A stretch of DNA of 64,000 nt from Bacillota bacterium (lineage in GTDB: Bacteria > Bacillota > Clostridia > Lachnospirales > Lachnospiraceae). The stretch's first letter is position 1. Every line of letters begins with the position of its first letter. Position numbers and translations under genes: made by a program. Where the stretch lies: positions 186,001 through 250,000 of the forward strand of contig JAEYGZ010000036.1 of assembly GCA_023409535.1 (NCBI GenBank). The letters are read 5' to 3'. The notes beneath the pieces are model-generated. The model did not search any database and had not been told where the DNA came from. It saw only the letters and a list, made by a program, of their open reading frames with translations. Shown one piece after another: positions 1 through 6,916 of the stretch.

Positions 1-1
1 C

Positions 2-199
2 CTGGAGGAGAACGTCAGGAGCGGCGGATACGGCCAAAAAGTAGCGGATTATCTCTGTGAAACTGATATACGGGATACTAGACTGCTTAACATAGCAGTA
101 CCGGACCAGTTTATTGAGCATGGCGGTGTGAACGAGCTCCATCAGAGAATGGGATTGGATAAGCAGAGTATTATAGATAAGATAAAAGAATTATTATAA
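2..199 (+). CDS. dxs: 1-deoxy-D-xylulose-5-phosphate synthase, C-terminal end (partial)
   Basis: Only the last 65 codons are inside the window; the gene begins to the left of it and is open in frame 2 from the first bases to the TAA at 197-199. The residues fit the transketolase C-terminal domain of DXS: the stretch PDQFIEHGGVNELHQRMGLD is the typical DXS ending (EHG, a short helix, then a GLD near the C-terminus). DXS condenses pyruvate and glyceraldehyde 3-phosphate to open the MEP isoprenoid pathway in the cytoplasm. It lies 44 bases upstream of tlyA on the same strand, the usual clostridial order dxs-tlyA-nadK, which supports the call. Confidence is limited by the short visible part. Confidence 0.8.
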   Translation: MEENVRSGGYGQKVADYLCETDIRDTRLLNIAVPDQFIEHGGVNELHQRMGLDKQSIIDKIKELL

Positions 200-243
200 T
201 TCTTTTGATCGCTTGAGTAAGAGTTTTTGGAAAGAGAGTAATT

Positions 244-1071
244 ATGAAGGAACGACTAGATGTATTAATGGTGAATCGCAGTCTTGCAGAATCCAGGGAA
301 AAGGCGAAGGCCATCATCATGTCCGGCAATGTGTTTGTAGACGGGCAGAGGGAAGATAAAGCCGGAAGCACCTTTCACGAGGAGGTCAGGATAGAAGTCA
401 GGGGCAATCCCCTTCGGTATGTAAGCCGCGGCGGTCTTAAGCTTGAGAAGGCAATTGCCCGCTATAGGATTACTTTGGCGGATAAAATTTGCATGGATGT
501 GGGATCCTCCACCGGCGGTTTTACCGATTGTATGCTTCAGAATGGTGCTGTCAAGGTATATTCCGTTGATGTGGGAACAAACCAATTGGCCTGGAAGCTT
601 CGTCAGGATGAGCGTGTAATATCCATGGAGAAGACCAATATCCGTTATCTCACACCGGATCAATTAACCGATAGGATAGCATTTGCCTCCATCGATGTTT
701 CCTTTATCTCTCTGACAAAGGTGCTGCAGCCGGTTTGGGAGCTTTTACTTCCTGAGGGCGAGGTTGTATGCCTGATCAAACCCCAGTTTGAAGCCGGCAG
801 AGACAAGGTTGGAAAGAAAGGCGTTGTCAGGGACCGTAAGATTCATGAGGAAGTTATCGAGCTTGTCAGTTCTTATGCCGCCTCTATTGGTTTTCATTGT
901 CTTGATCTGGATTATTCGCCGATTAAGGGGCCGGAGGGCAATATTGAATATTTATTATATTTGAGAAAACAGGAACAGGAAGTCTCGCCAGTGAACTGCA
1001 AAGGTGAGGGTATCTCTGCTTTAAAGATACAACAGACAGTGGGTGAAGCTCATAACTCCTTAACGGAATAA
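244..1071 (+). CDS. tlyA: TlyA-family rRNA 2'-O-methyltransferase
   Basis: A 275-residue protein with an N-terminal S4 RNA-binding domain (about residues 1-60, beginning KERLDVLMVNRSLAESREKA) and an FtsJ/RrmJ-like Rossmann methyltransferase domain (about 80-245). The SAM-binding glycine motif is DVGSSTGGFTDCML, and the later motif LIKPQFEAGRDKVGKKGVVRD is typical of TlyA. Family members methylate ribose 2'-OH groups of 16S and/or 23S rRNA; in mycobacteria this confers capreomycin sensitivity. In Clostridia it sits between dxs and nadK, as here. The last 30 or so residues extend past the usual fold and look unstructured. The ATG at 244 follows a weak GGAAAGAG ribosome site and gives the family N-terminus, so I keep it. 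Confidence 0.9.
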   Translation: MKERLDVLMVNRSLAESREKAKAIIMSGNVFVDGQREDKAGSTFHEEVRIEVRGNPLRYVSRGGLKLEKAIARYRITLADKICMDVGSSTGGFTDCMLQNGAVKVYSVDVGTNQLAWKLRQDERVISMEKTNIRYLTPDQLTDRIAFASIDVSFISLTKVLQPVWELLLPEGEVVCLIKPQFEAGRDKVGKKGVVRDRKIHEEVIELVSSYAASIGFHCLDLDYSPIKGPEGNIEYLLYLRKQEQEVSPVNCKGEGISALKIQQTVGEAHNSLTE

Positions 1072-1219
1072 GGCAAGAATAGTATGGAAATCGATTGGGA
1101 ATTGCGAATAAATATTAAATTTTATTAAAATATATTCAGTCGATATTGAAATATATGGAATAATATGATAAACTTTTGTCTTATGAGACATGCAGTCATT
1201 TGAGGAGAGTAGCAATCAG

Positions 1220-2077
1220 ATGGACAATTTTTTAATAATTACGAATAATGAAAAGGATCCAGGCCTTCGTGTAACAAAAAAGATTGCTGCTTATATCGAA
1301 AATGCCGGAAAACGTGCGATACTGGCTGATACCTTTCCTCTGGAATCAGGAGCTGAACTGCCTGGGAATGCAGAATGTGCAATTGTATTGGGCGGTGACG
1401 GAACGATTATACAGACGGCAAATGACCTGATGGCACGTGACATCCCGTTACTTGGTGTAAATATGGGAACCTTGGGGTTTCTGGCAGAGATTGAAGAACA
1501 GCATGTACCGGAGGCGCTTGAACGGCTGTTCAGGGATGACTACCGGACGGAAAAACGAATTATGATTGAAGGAAATGTATTCAATCAAGGTAATCATAAG
1601 GACGAAGAGCAAACCACGGCTTACGCATTGAACGATGTGGTCATAACCAGAAAAGGCTTTTCAAGAATTATCAGCCTGGGTATCTATGTCAATGATGTGT
1701 TGGTGGATAATTTTCGAGGGGATGGAGTAATCATTTCCACACCTACCGGTTCGACGGCGTATAATCTATCCGCCGGAGGGCCAATCGTAATGGCGCAGGC
1801 CTGTGTTATGGTAATTACACCGATTTGCCCGCATTCTTTGAGCCCGCGAAGTATCGTAGTATCTGCGGAAGATACAATTAAAGTGATTGTGGGAAAGAGT
1901 AAAAAGACACAGGAGGCAGAAGCGATTGCAACCTTTGATGGCAGCCGAGTCATGGACCTGGGTACAAACGACTTAATCCTGATGAAGAAGGCAAAATACA
2001 GCACAAAGCTGATCAAGCTTAATCACACTGGTATCTACGAGATCCTCCGGTCCAAGCTTGGCAAGGATGGAGAATGA
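1220..2077 (+). CDS. nadK: NAD kinase
   Basis: An inorganic polyphosphate/ATP-NAD kinase of about 285 residues that phosphorylates NAD to NADP in the cytoplasm. Diagnostic motifs are visible: the GGDGT nucleotide/phosphate motif (AIVLGGDGTIIQTAND), NDVVITR, and the TPTGSTAYNLSAGGPIV loop followed by ITPICPHSLSPRS. The frame is open 10 codons further upstream to an ATG at 1190, but a GAGGAGAG ribosome site at 1202-1209 places the start at the ATG at 1220, giving the expected MDNFLIITN N-terminus. It follows tlyA after about 150 bases and precedes argR by 26 bases, so nadK and argR are probably co-transcribed. Confidence 0.93.
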   Translation: MDNFLIITNNEKDPGLRVTKKIAAYIENAGKRAILADTFPLESGAELPGNAECAIVLGGDGTIIQTANDLMARDIPLLGVNMGTLGFLAEIEEQHVPEALERLFRDDYRTEKRIMIEGNVFNQGNHKDEEQTTAYALNDVVITRKGFSRIISLGIYVNDVLVDNFRGDGVIISTPTGSTAYNLSAGGPIVMAQACVMVITPICPHSLSPRSIVVSAEDTIKVIVGKSKKTQEAEAIATFDGSRVMDLGTNDLILMKKAKYSTKLIKLNHTGIYEILRSKLGKDGE

Positions 2078-2103
2078 TAGAAGAAAGGCATAAGGGATAG
2101 AGA

Positions 2104-2559
2104 ATGAAAATAAGCAGACAAAGTAAGATTATCGAGCTCATTAATAAATATGACATTGAGACACAGGAAGAGCTTGCAGACCGCTTAATGAAGGATGGCT
2201 ATAATGTAACCCAGGCAACCGTATCCAGAGACATCAGAGAGCTTAAGCTGACCAAGGTGGCAGTCGACAGCGGAAAACAGAAATATATCGTGCTTCAGAA
2301 GACGGAGCCGGGTATGAATGAGAAGTACACCAGAGTCCTTCGGGACGGCTTTTTATCTATGGATATGGCTCAGAACATTATGGTTGTCAAGACAGTTTCC
2401 GGTATGGCTATGGCAGTAGCGGCAGCACTGGATGCCCTTCATATCAACAGTATCGTCGGATGTATCGCCGGGGATGATACCATCATGTGCGCTATCCGTT
2501 CCGCGGAGGAGACAGTGAAGGTAATGGAAAAATTAAGTAAAATTATTAATGCGGAATAA
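2104..2559 (+). CDS. argR: Arginine repressor ArgR
   Basis: A 151-residue ArgR/AhrC family regulator. Residues 1-70 form the winged-helix DNA-binding domain (RQSKIIELINKYDIETQEEL, then TQATVSRDIRELKLTK with the family SRDI recognition-helix signature). Residues about 80-150 form the hexamerisation and arginine-binding domain, with the GTDDTI-like arginine-binding motif present as CIAGDDTIMCAIR. It would repress arginine biosynthesis and activate catabolism when arginine is bound. The start is set by an AAGGGAT element just upstream of the ATG. In related genomes recN follows immediately; here a terminator-like hairpin and yebC follow instead. Confidence 0.92.
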   Translation: MKISRQSKIIELINKYDIETQEELADRLMKDGYNVTQATVSRDIRELKLTKVAVDSGKQKYIVLQKTEPGMNEKYTRVLRDGFLSMDMAQNIMVVKTVSGMAMAVAAALDALHINSIVGCIAGDDTIMCAIRSAEETVKVMEKLSKIINAE

Positions 2560-2590
2560 ACATTACTAAATACGGGTATAACCAGAATGC

Positions 2591-2634
2591 AGGGACGAAT
2601 TCGGAGGCATCTCTCCGGCTTCGTCCCTTTGCTG
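2591..2634 (+). terminator. Hairpin terminator after argR
   Basis: An inverted repeat AGGGACGAA...TTCGTCCCT with a further GGAG/CTCC pair inside closes a hairpin at 2591-2628, followed by TTGCTGTT. The T tract is weak, so termination may be partial. It separates the tlyA-nadK-argR unit from yebC. Confidence 0.55.
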
Positions 2635-2650
2635 TTAAATCAAATTTTGC

Positions 2651-2679
2651 TTGCCGAACCATTAGAACGGTGTTAAAAT
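2651..2679 (+). promoter_or_regulatory. Sigma-A promoter of yebC
   Basis: TTGCCG at 2651-2656 and TAAAAT at 2674-2679 with a 17-base spacer, about 45 bases ahead of the yebC start and just after the argR terminator. The match to the vegetative consensus and the correct spacing support it; not tested experimentally. Confidence 0.6.
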
Positions 2680-2724
2680 ATTTTAGGTTGTATTAGTAGA
2701 ACGAGTGATATAAGGAGATTGAAG

Positions 2725-3453
2725 ATGTCAGGACATTCAAAATTTGCGAACATTAAACATAAAAAAGAAAAAAATGATTCAGCAAAGGGCAAGATATTTA
2801 CCAAGCTTGGCCGCGAGATTGCGGTTGCGGTAAAGGAAGGCGGCGCAGATCCTAATGCAAACAGCCGTCTGAAGGATATCATTGCGAAGGCAAAGTCAAA
2901 TAACATGCCCAATGATACCATTGACAGAAGCATCAAGAAGGCAGCCGGCGATGCGAATGCTGTGAATTACGAAACAGTAACCTATGAAGGATATGGCCCC
3001 AGCGGAACAGCCATCATCGTAGAGGCATTGACAGATAATAAGAACAGAACTGCCGGTAATGTACGTAATGCATTTACCAAGGGTAACGGTAATGTAGGTT
3101 CTCAGGGTTGTGTATCCTTTATGTTTGATAGAAAGGGCCAGATTATCATCGATAAGGAAGAGTGTGATATTAAGGCTGATGATCTCATGATGCTTGCACT
3201 GGATGCAGGTGCGGAGGACTTTGCAGAGGAGGAAGACAGCTTCGAGGTGCTTACTGACCCTGATGACTTCAGCACAGTAAGAGAAGCCCTTGAGAAAGCA
3301 GGCATTCCTATGGCACAGGCAGATGTCTCCATGATCCCTCAGACTTGGGTGGAATTAAAGGAGGACCAGGATATTAAGATGATGAACAGAATCCTTGATC
3401 TGCTGGACGAGGATGATGATGTACAGGAGGTATATCATAACTGGGATGAGTAA
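2725..3453 (+). CDS. yebC: YebC/PmpR family protein
   Basis: A 242-residue protein of the YebC/TACO1 family, starting MSGHSKFANIKHKKE, the hallmark family N-terminus (usually MAGHSKWANIKHRK). Members have been described as transcriptional regulators and, more recently, as factors that relieve ribosome stalling at proline stretches. The core motif ARENNMP-like region appears as IAKAKSNNMPNDTIDRSIKKA, and the C-terminal third is acidic (EDFAEEEDS, LLDEDDDVQEVYHN). The ATG at 2725 is chosen over an in-frame TTG at 2719 because the TAAGGAG ribosome site at 2711-2717 is at the right distance and the family start matches. It has its own promoter and stands alone as a transcription unit. Confidence 0.92.
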   Translation: MSGHSKFANIKHKKEKNDSAKGKIFTKLGREIAVAVKEGGADPNANSRLKDIIAKAKSNNMPNDTIDRSIKKAAGDANAVNYETVTYEGYGPSGTAIIVEALTDNKNRTAGNVRNAFTKGNGNVGSQGCVSFMFDRKGQIIIDKEECDIKADDLMMLALDAGAEDFAEEEDSFEVLTDPDDFSTVREALEKAGIPMAQADVSMIPQTWVELKEDQDIKMMNRILDLLDEDDDVQEVYHNWDE

Positions 3454-3558
3454 GGGTAAGAGGCTGAAAGTAGCTTTCATACCGGGCTTAAGGATATATT
3501 AGATATGAAAATGCACAAGTGTTGATACCGGATGCCTGTTAAAATGAATGAAACATCC

Positions 3559-3610
3559 AAATCTCACTGGTTACCATAACTGAATTATGATAACCGGTGA
3601 GATTTTTTAT
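3559..3610 (+). terminator. Intrinsic terminator after yebC
   Basis: Long hairpin: AATCTCAC-GGTTA pairs with TAACC-GTGAGATT around a short AT-rich loop, followed by a TTTTTT run at 3603-3608. This is the clearest stop signal for yebC transcription. Confidence 0.75.
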
Positions 3611-3700
3611 ATGAAATCAAGATATGTCTGATAGGCAATAAATCATTTAAGATATTGTTAATCCACTTTTTCAATGATGATTATCTTGGACTGTATTATG

Positions 3701-3745
3701 AAAGGAAGGGCAGCAATTGGGCTGCCGTTCCTTTTATTGTTCTTT
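3701..3745 (+). terminator. Second hairpin with T-rich tail
   Basis: AAGGAA-GGCAGC pairs with GCTGCC-TTCCTT around an AATTGG loop, followed by TTTATTGTTCTTTTGT. Together with the hairpin at 3559 it fills most of the 359-base gap 3454-3812; the bases between them hold nothing else I can recognise. It could be the terminator of a short transcript or a leader element of the next gene. Confidence 0.5.
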
Positions 3746-3812
3746 TGTACATTATAACTATAACATAAGAAGAATTTAAAAGAACGAAAGATGAAACAAG
3801 GTGAGTGATATT

Positions 3813-4193
3813 ATGTACAGTTTAATGATTGATGTCGTAAAAGAAATGGTTTACATTGAGTTATCCGGGTATTTGGCTTACGAAGAAATTGTGAAATACG
3901 TTAATGATCTTAAAAAATTAACCTTACAATTTGAGTCAAAAATATACTCCATGCTTGTTATATCAAACAGATTGGACCCAATATCTCAGTATAATTTGCC
4001 TCATTTGCAAAAAGCAGTTGAGCTTGCGTTATCTTGGGCCGGTGATATAGCTGTAGTAAATGGTAATAGGACAATAACTCTTTTTCAGATGAAAAGAATT
4101 GAAGCCGAGGCCAGAAAGATAACGAATTCAGATACTAAAATTATGAGATTTAAAACCAGGAATGATGCATTGAGATATCTGTATAGAGCATAG
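3813..4193 (+). CDS. Small protein of unknown function, STAS-like fold possible
   Basis: A 126-residue acidic protein with alternating strands and helices and no signal peptide, membrane segment or cysteine cluster. The opening strand MYSLMIDVVKEMVYIELSGY followed by a helix (YEEIVKYVNDLKKL), a strand (IYSMLVISN) and later helices resembles STAS or SpoIIAA-like anti-anti-sigma domains, but I cannot see a conserved phosphorylatable Ser/Thr, so the resemblance is only at the level of pattern. A GTG at 3801 is also in frame; the ATG at 3813 is preferred because AAGGTGAG precedes it by about seven bases. It is followed by a hairpin and a LysM/GH18-like gene, with more AT-rich composition than the housekeeping genes around it. 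Confidence 0.6.
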   Translation: MYSLMIDVVKEMVYIELSGYLAYEEIVKYVNDLKKLTLQFESKIYSMLVISNRLDPISQYNLPHLQKAVELALSWAGDIAVVNGNRTITLFQMKRIEAEARKITNSDTKIMRFKTRNDALRYLYRA

Positions 4194-4251
4194 ACAGTAA
4201 ACAAAATTATTTTAACTTCTTCTATGATGTAGTTATTTTGTAATTATATAA

Positions 4252-4279
4252 GGGGGAGACTCTTACCAGAGTATCCCCC
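4252..4279 (+). terminator. Hairpin between the unknown gene and the GH18-like gene
   Basis: GGGGGA and ACTC pair with GAGT and TCCCCC around TTACCA. No proper T run follows (GATCTCTTATAC), so it may stabilise the upstream message or weaken read-through rather than end transcription fully. Confidence 0.4.
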
Positions 4280-4380
4280 GATCTCTTATACTCAAATAAA
4301 TATTGTATTTTATAGTTATGTACTTAAACTATTACAGCTTAATTCCATATATTGTTATGATGATATTTATGAGGTATGTT

Positions 4381-5664
4381 ATGATAATACACGTAGTTAA
4401 TCCCGGTGAAACTGTTCAATCAATAGCAGAATATTATGGAATATCCGCAGATAAGCTTATACAGGACAACGGGCTTGACAGCCCTTATAATTTGACAGTC
4501 GGACAATCGTTGGTTATTGCACGGCCGGAAGTGATTTATACAGTGATAGAAGGAGATACATTAGAAGGTATCGCTGACAATTATAATGTTTCAATCATTC
4601 AACTATTAGCGAATAATCCGTACCTTTCAGATAGAGAATTGTTATATCCGGGTGATAGTATTGTTATTAGCTATGCGAGAAATGGGTTAATAACGACGCA
4701 TGGAAATACTGTTCCTAGTATAGATACAGCTACGCTGAGAAAGACCTTGCCATATCTAACTTATATTTCTGTTTTGAACTATACTGCAACAAATGAAGGA
4801 GAAATTATATCGTATTATGATGATACAGAGATTATACAGCTGTCAAAAGCTTATGGCGTGGCCCCGTTAATGTTGTTAACAACATTAACTATTCACGGAG
4901 AAGCAAACTTAAGAGTGGACTTTGACATACTTTTAAGCGAGGAGTTTCAAAATAGACAGATAGAAAATATACTAACAATTATGGAGTCAAAAGGTTATTT
5001 GGGTTTAAATCTTTCCTTGCAATACATCAGTACAACTAATTTCCAATTATATGAAAATTATTTTGCAAAAGTAACGAATCGGTTGAACAGTGAGGGATAT
5101 CAAGTTTTTGTTACAATAAATCCCAATATTTATGAAGCGAATAACCAGGTGTATTTTCAAGAAATTGACTATTCCCGAATAAATCAATTGGCACAAAATA
5201 TAATATTCACCGGTTATGAATGGGCATTTAATATTAATCCCCCCTCACCGATTACCTCTGTATACCGAACCCAAGCATTTTTGGACTACATCTTGAATTT
5301 TATTCCGCCAGACAAAATAATTATCGGTATGGCAACATTAGGTTATGATTGGGAGCTTCCGTATGTGGAAGGCATTTCTAATGTATATGTTATCGCATTC
5401 AATAATGTGATTAACTTAGCATTTGAGCATGGATCAAATATTCAATATGATAATGTGTCTCAAACTCCATATTTTACTTATACTGCAAGTGGGCATATAA
5501 ATCATGTTGTTTGGTATATCAATTCCCTGACAATTAATGCTATACTGGGTTTGGTATCGAAAAATAATTTAAAGGGAATAAGTGTATGGAATATAACGGT
5601 ATTCAACCCTCAATTATGGTTAATTGTCAACTCCCAGTTTGAAATTGAAAAGGTTGCTGTTTGA
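4381..5664 (+). CDS. Two-LysM, GH18-fold protein with degenerate active site
   Basis: A 427-residue relative of YaaH/SleL spore-cortex N-acetylglucosaminidases. Two LysM peptidoglycan-binding modules occupy about residues 2-46 (IIHVVNPGETVQSIAEYYGI) and 49-95 (YTVIEGDTLEGIADNYNV). The rest follows the GH18 barrel. The catalytic signature, normally GxNxDxE (for example GVNIDFE), reads GLNLSLQYI here: the aspartate is serine and the proton-donor glutamate is glutamine. The protein is therefore probably a binding or scaffold protein rather than a hydrolase. There is no signal peptide, as in other LysM spore-coat proteins that reach the spore from the mother cell. The frame opens at 4303, but the ATG at 4381 starts directly at the LysM domain and is preceded by TGAGGT. 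Neighbours give no further clue. Confidence 0.8.
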   Translation: MIIHVVNPGETVQSIAEYYGISADKLIQDNGLDSPYNLTVGQSLVIARPEVIYTVIEGDTLEGIADNYNVSIIQLLANNPYLSDRELLYPGDSIVISYARNGLITTHGNTVPSIDTATLRKTLPYLTYISVLNYTATNEGEIISYYDDTEIIQLSKAYGVAPLMLLTTLTIHGEANLRVDFDILLSEEFQNRQIENILTIMESKGYLGLNLSLQYISTTNFQLYENYFAKVTNRLNSEGYQVFVTINPNIYEANNQVYFQEIDYSRINQLAQNIIFTGYEWAFNINPPSPITSVYRTQAFLDYILNFIPPDKIIIGMATLGYDWELPYVEGISNVYVIAFNNVINLAFEHGSNIQYDNVSQTPYFTYTASGHINHVVWYINSLTINAILGLVSKNNLKGISVWNITVFNPQLWLIVNSQFEIEKVAV

Positions 5665-5716
5665 ATCAATTCCATGTTTTTTAGTTTGCTGGTAAAATTT
5701 TATCATGTTATACTTT

Positions 5717-5750
5717 AGCCAGAGAGTTATTTCGGCGGACTCTCTGGCTG
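5717..5750 (+). terminator. Hairpin after the GH18-like gene
   Basis: A 10-bp perfect stem, AGCCAGAGAG with CTCTCTGGCT, around a 13-base loop. Only GTTC follows, so it lacks a strong T tract. It lies in the 307-base gap 5665-5971, which otherwise contains only the promoter candidate at 5821. Confidence 0.45.
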
Positions 5751-5820
5751 TTCAGGAGGCAGTCGAACATGATGAAAGCTGCGATTACTGAGAAAATTAA
5801 TATTTGTAGGAAGATACGGT

Positions 5821-5848
5821 TTGAATATTGGCTGACTTATTATATAAT
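5821..5848 (+). promoter_or_regulatory. Possible sigma-A promoter of the C39-like gene
   Basis: TTGAAT at 5821-5826 and TATAAT at 5843-5848 with a 16-base spacer, about 125 bases ahead of the next start codon. Good -10, acceptable -35. The long leader that would result shows no obvious structure. Confidence 0.45.
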
Positions 5849-5971
5849 AGCACTTAATAGTTCACGAGATATGTCACAAATGGTTGTATAACTTTATGCT
5901 CTGTAAAAGTAATTGGATGACCATAATGAGGAAACCCTATGATTATAACTAGAAAATGAATGAGGAATGAA

Positions 5972-6598
5972 ATGACAGCAATATCGATAAAAGATATTAA
6001 TCTATTTCGAATAACAGAGGAAGAATATCATATAACTTTGTATGGAGGCAACCAGGAATGGTATGTAAAACGTTGGCAGCGTATGGCGGGATGCGGTCCG
6101 TCCACGGCGGCAAATATAATGTATTATTTAAATAAGACCCGCTATAACACAAACATAGAACAAACAAAAGAAGAATTTCTGCGTCTGATGAATGAAATCT
6201 GGAGGTATGTAACACCGGGAATGGGTGGAGTATCCTCCACAACTATGTTGATGGAGGGGTTTAGAAAATATTTGACGGATCAGAAGCTGGAGCATGTGCT
6301 TGACAGCATAGATATCGGAAAGAAGCCGGAGCAAAGGCCGGATATATCAGAGGTGATATCGTTTTTGGAAAAAGCATTAGAGGAGGATGTGCCTGCTGCA
6401 TTTCTCAATCTGGAGCATGGCTCAATCCTGGAGCTGGAGTCCTGGCACTGGGTTACGGTCGTAGCATTGGAATATGATTTAGAGGATCGGACTGCTTTTA
6501 TTACCATTCTCGATAATGGTATGCGAAAACGAATCGACCTTGTAAGATGGCTGAACAGTACAAAGCTTGGCGGCGGGTTTGTGAGCTTAAGAGTTTAG
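5972..6598 (+). CDS. C39-like papain-fold cysteine protease, orphan
   Basis: A cytoplasmic protein of 208 residues without signal peptide. The motif RMAGCGPSTAANIMYYL supplies a likely nucleophile cysteine at the start of a helix, SWHWVTVVALEYD a histidine at the start of a strand, and FITILDNGMRKRI an aspartate/asparagine; this Cys-His-Asp order and spacing is that of C39-like and related papain-fold peptidases. Such proteins cleave double-glycine leader peptides or act on other peptide bonds, but no ABC transporter domain, bacteriocin gene or precursor is next to it, so the substrate is unknown. The ATG at 5972 is used because GAGGA lies five bases upstream; an in-frame ATG at 5960 is also possible. 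Function is inferred from motifs alone. Confidence 0.65.
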   Translation: MTAISIKDINLFRITEEEYHITLYGGNQEWYVKRWQRMAGCGPSTAANIMYYLNKTRYNTNIEQTKEEFLRLMNEIWRYVTPGMGGVSSTTMLMEGFRKYLTDQKLEHVLDSIDIGKKPEQRPDISEVISFLEKALEEDVPAAFLNLEHGSILELESWHWVTVVALEYDLEDRTAFITILDNGMRKRIDLVRWLNSTKLGGGFVSLRV

Positions 6599-6712
6599 AT
6601 TGCAGACATACAACTGCAAAGAAGATAATACTACCGCATAGGAGGAAGCCAAAGCAAATTATCTGAATAAATAGGTTATTTATGGCAATTTTGTTATTTT
6701 TCAAATTTCCTG

Positions 6713-6741
6713 TTGCAAATATCAGAATTGCGTATTATAAT
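6713..6741 (+). promoter_or_regulatory. Sigma-A promoter of the Liv/5-oxoprolinase operon
   Basis: TTGCAA at 6713-6718 and TATAAT at 6736-6741 with exactly 17 bases between. The implied start near 6748 gives a leader of about 170 bases before the first gene of the operon, long enough for RNA-level control. Confidence 0.7.
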
Positions 6742-6747
6742 AATCAA

Positions 6748-6895
6748 CAAGTTATTACTTTAAACCAATGAAGTCGTAACAGAATATGTGTTCCAGGAAT
6801 GTATATTTCATATGGAAACGAAAGGGTTTCAACAATTATCAAAGGTTGCCGGAAGCGGTACGTTTTGATAAGGGCTGAAGCCCTTTTTGTATTAC
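6748..6895 (+). promoter_or_regulatory. Structured leader with intrinsic terminator (putative attenuator)
   Basis: Several hairpins fill the leader. AATATGTGTTCC can pair with GGAATGTATATT (about 6783-6808). TTATCAAA at 6836-6843 pairs perfectly with TTTGATAA at 6864-6871. AAGGGC-TGAA-GCCCTT then TTTT at 6870-6888 is a compact intrinsic terminator only 14 bases before the AAGGAGGG ribosome site of the first gene. The terminator stem shares two bases with the preceding hairpin, so the two could compete. There is no T-box sequence and I do not recognise a known riboswitch class. A terminator between a strong promoter and its operon is a standard sign of attenuation. Confidence 0.5.
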
Positions 6896-6916
6896 AACCA
6901 TTAAGGAGGGAATTTA

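Noticed and set aside
6748..6895. T-box leader for a branched-chain amino acid operon
   Set aside because: There is no TGGNACCGCG-type T-box sequence and no specifier-loop arrangement that I can trace.
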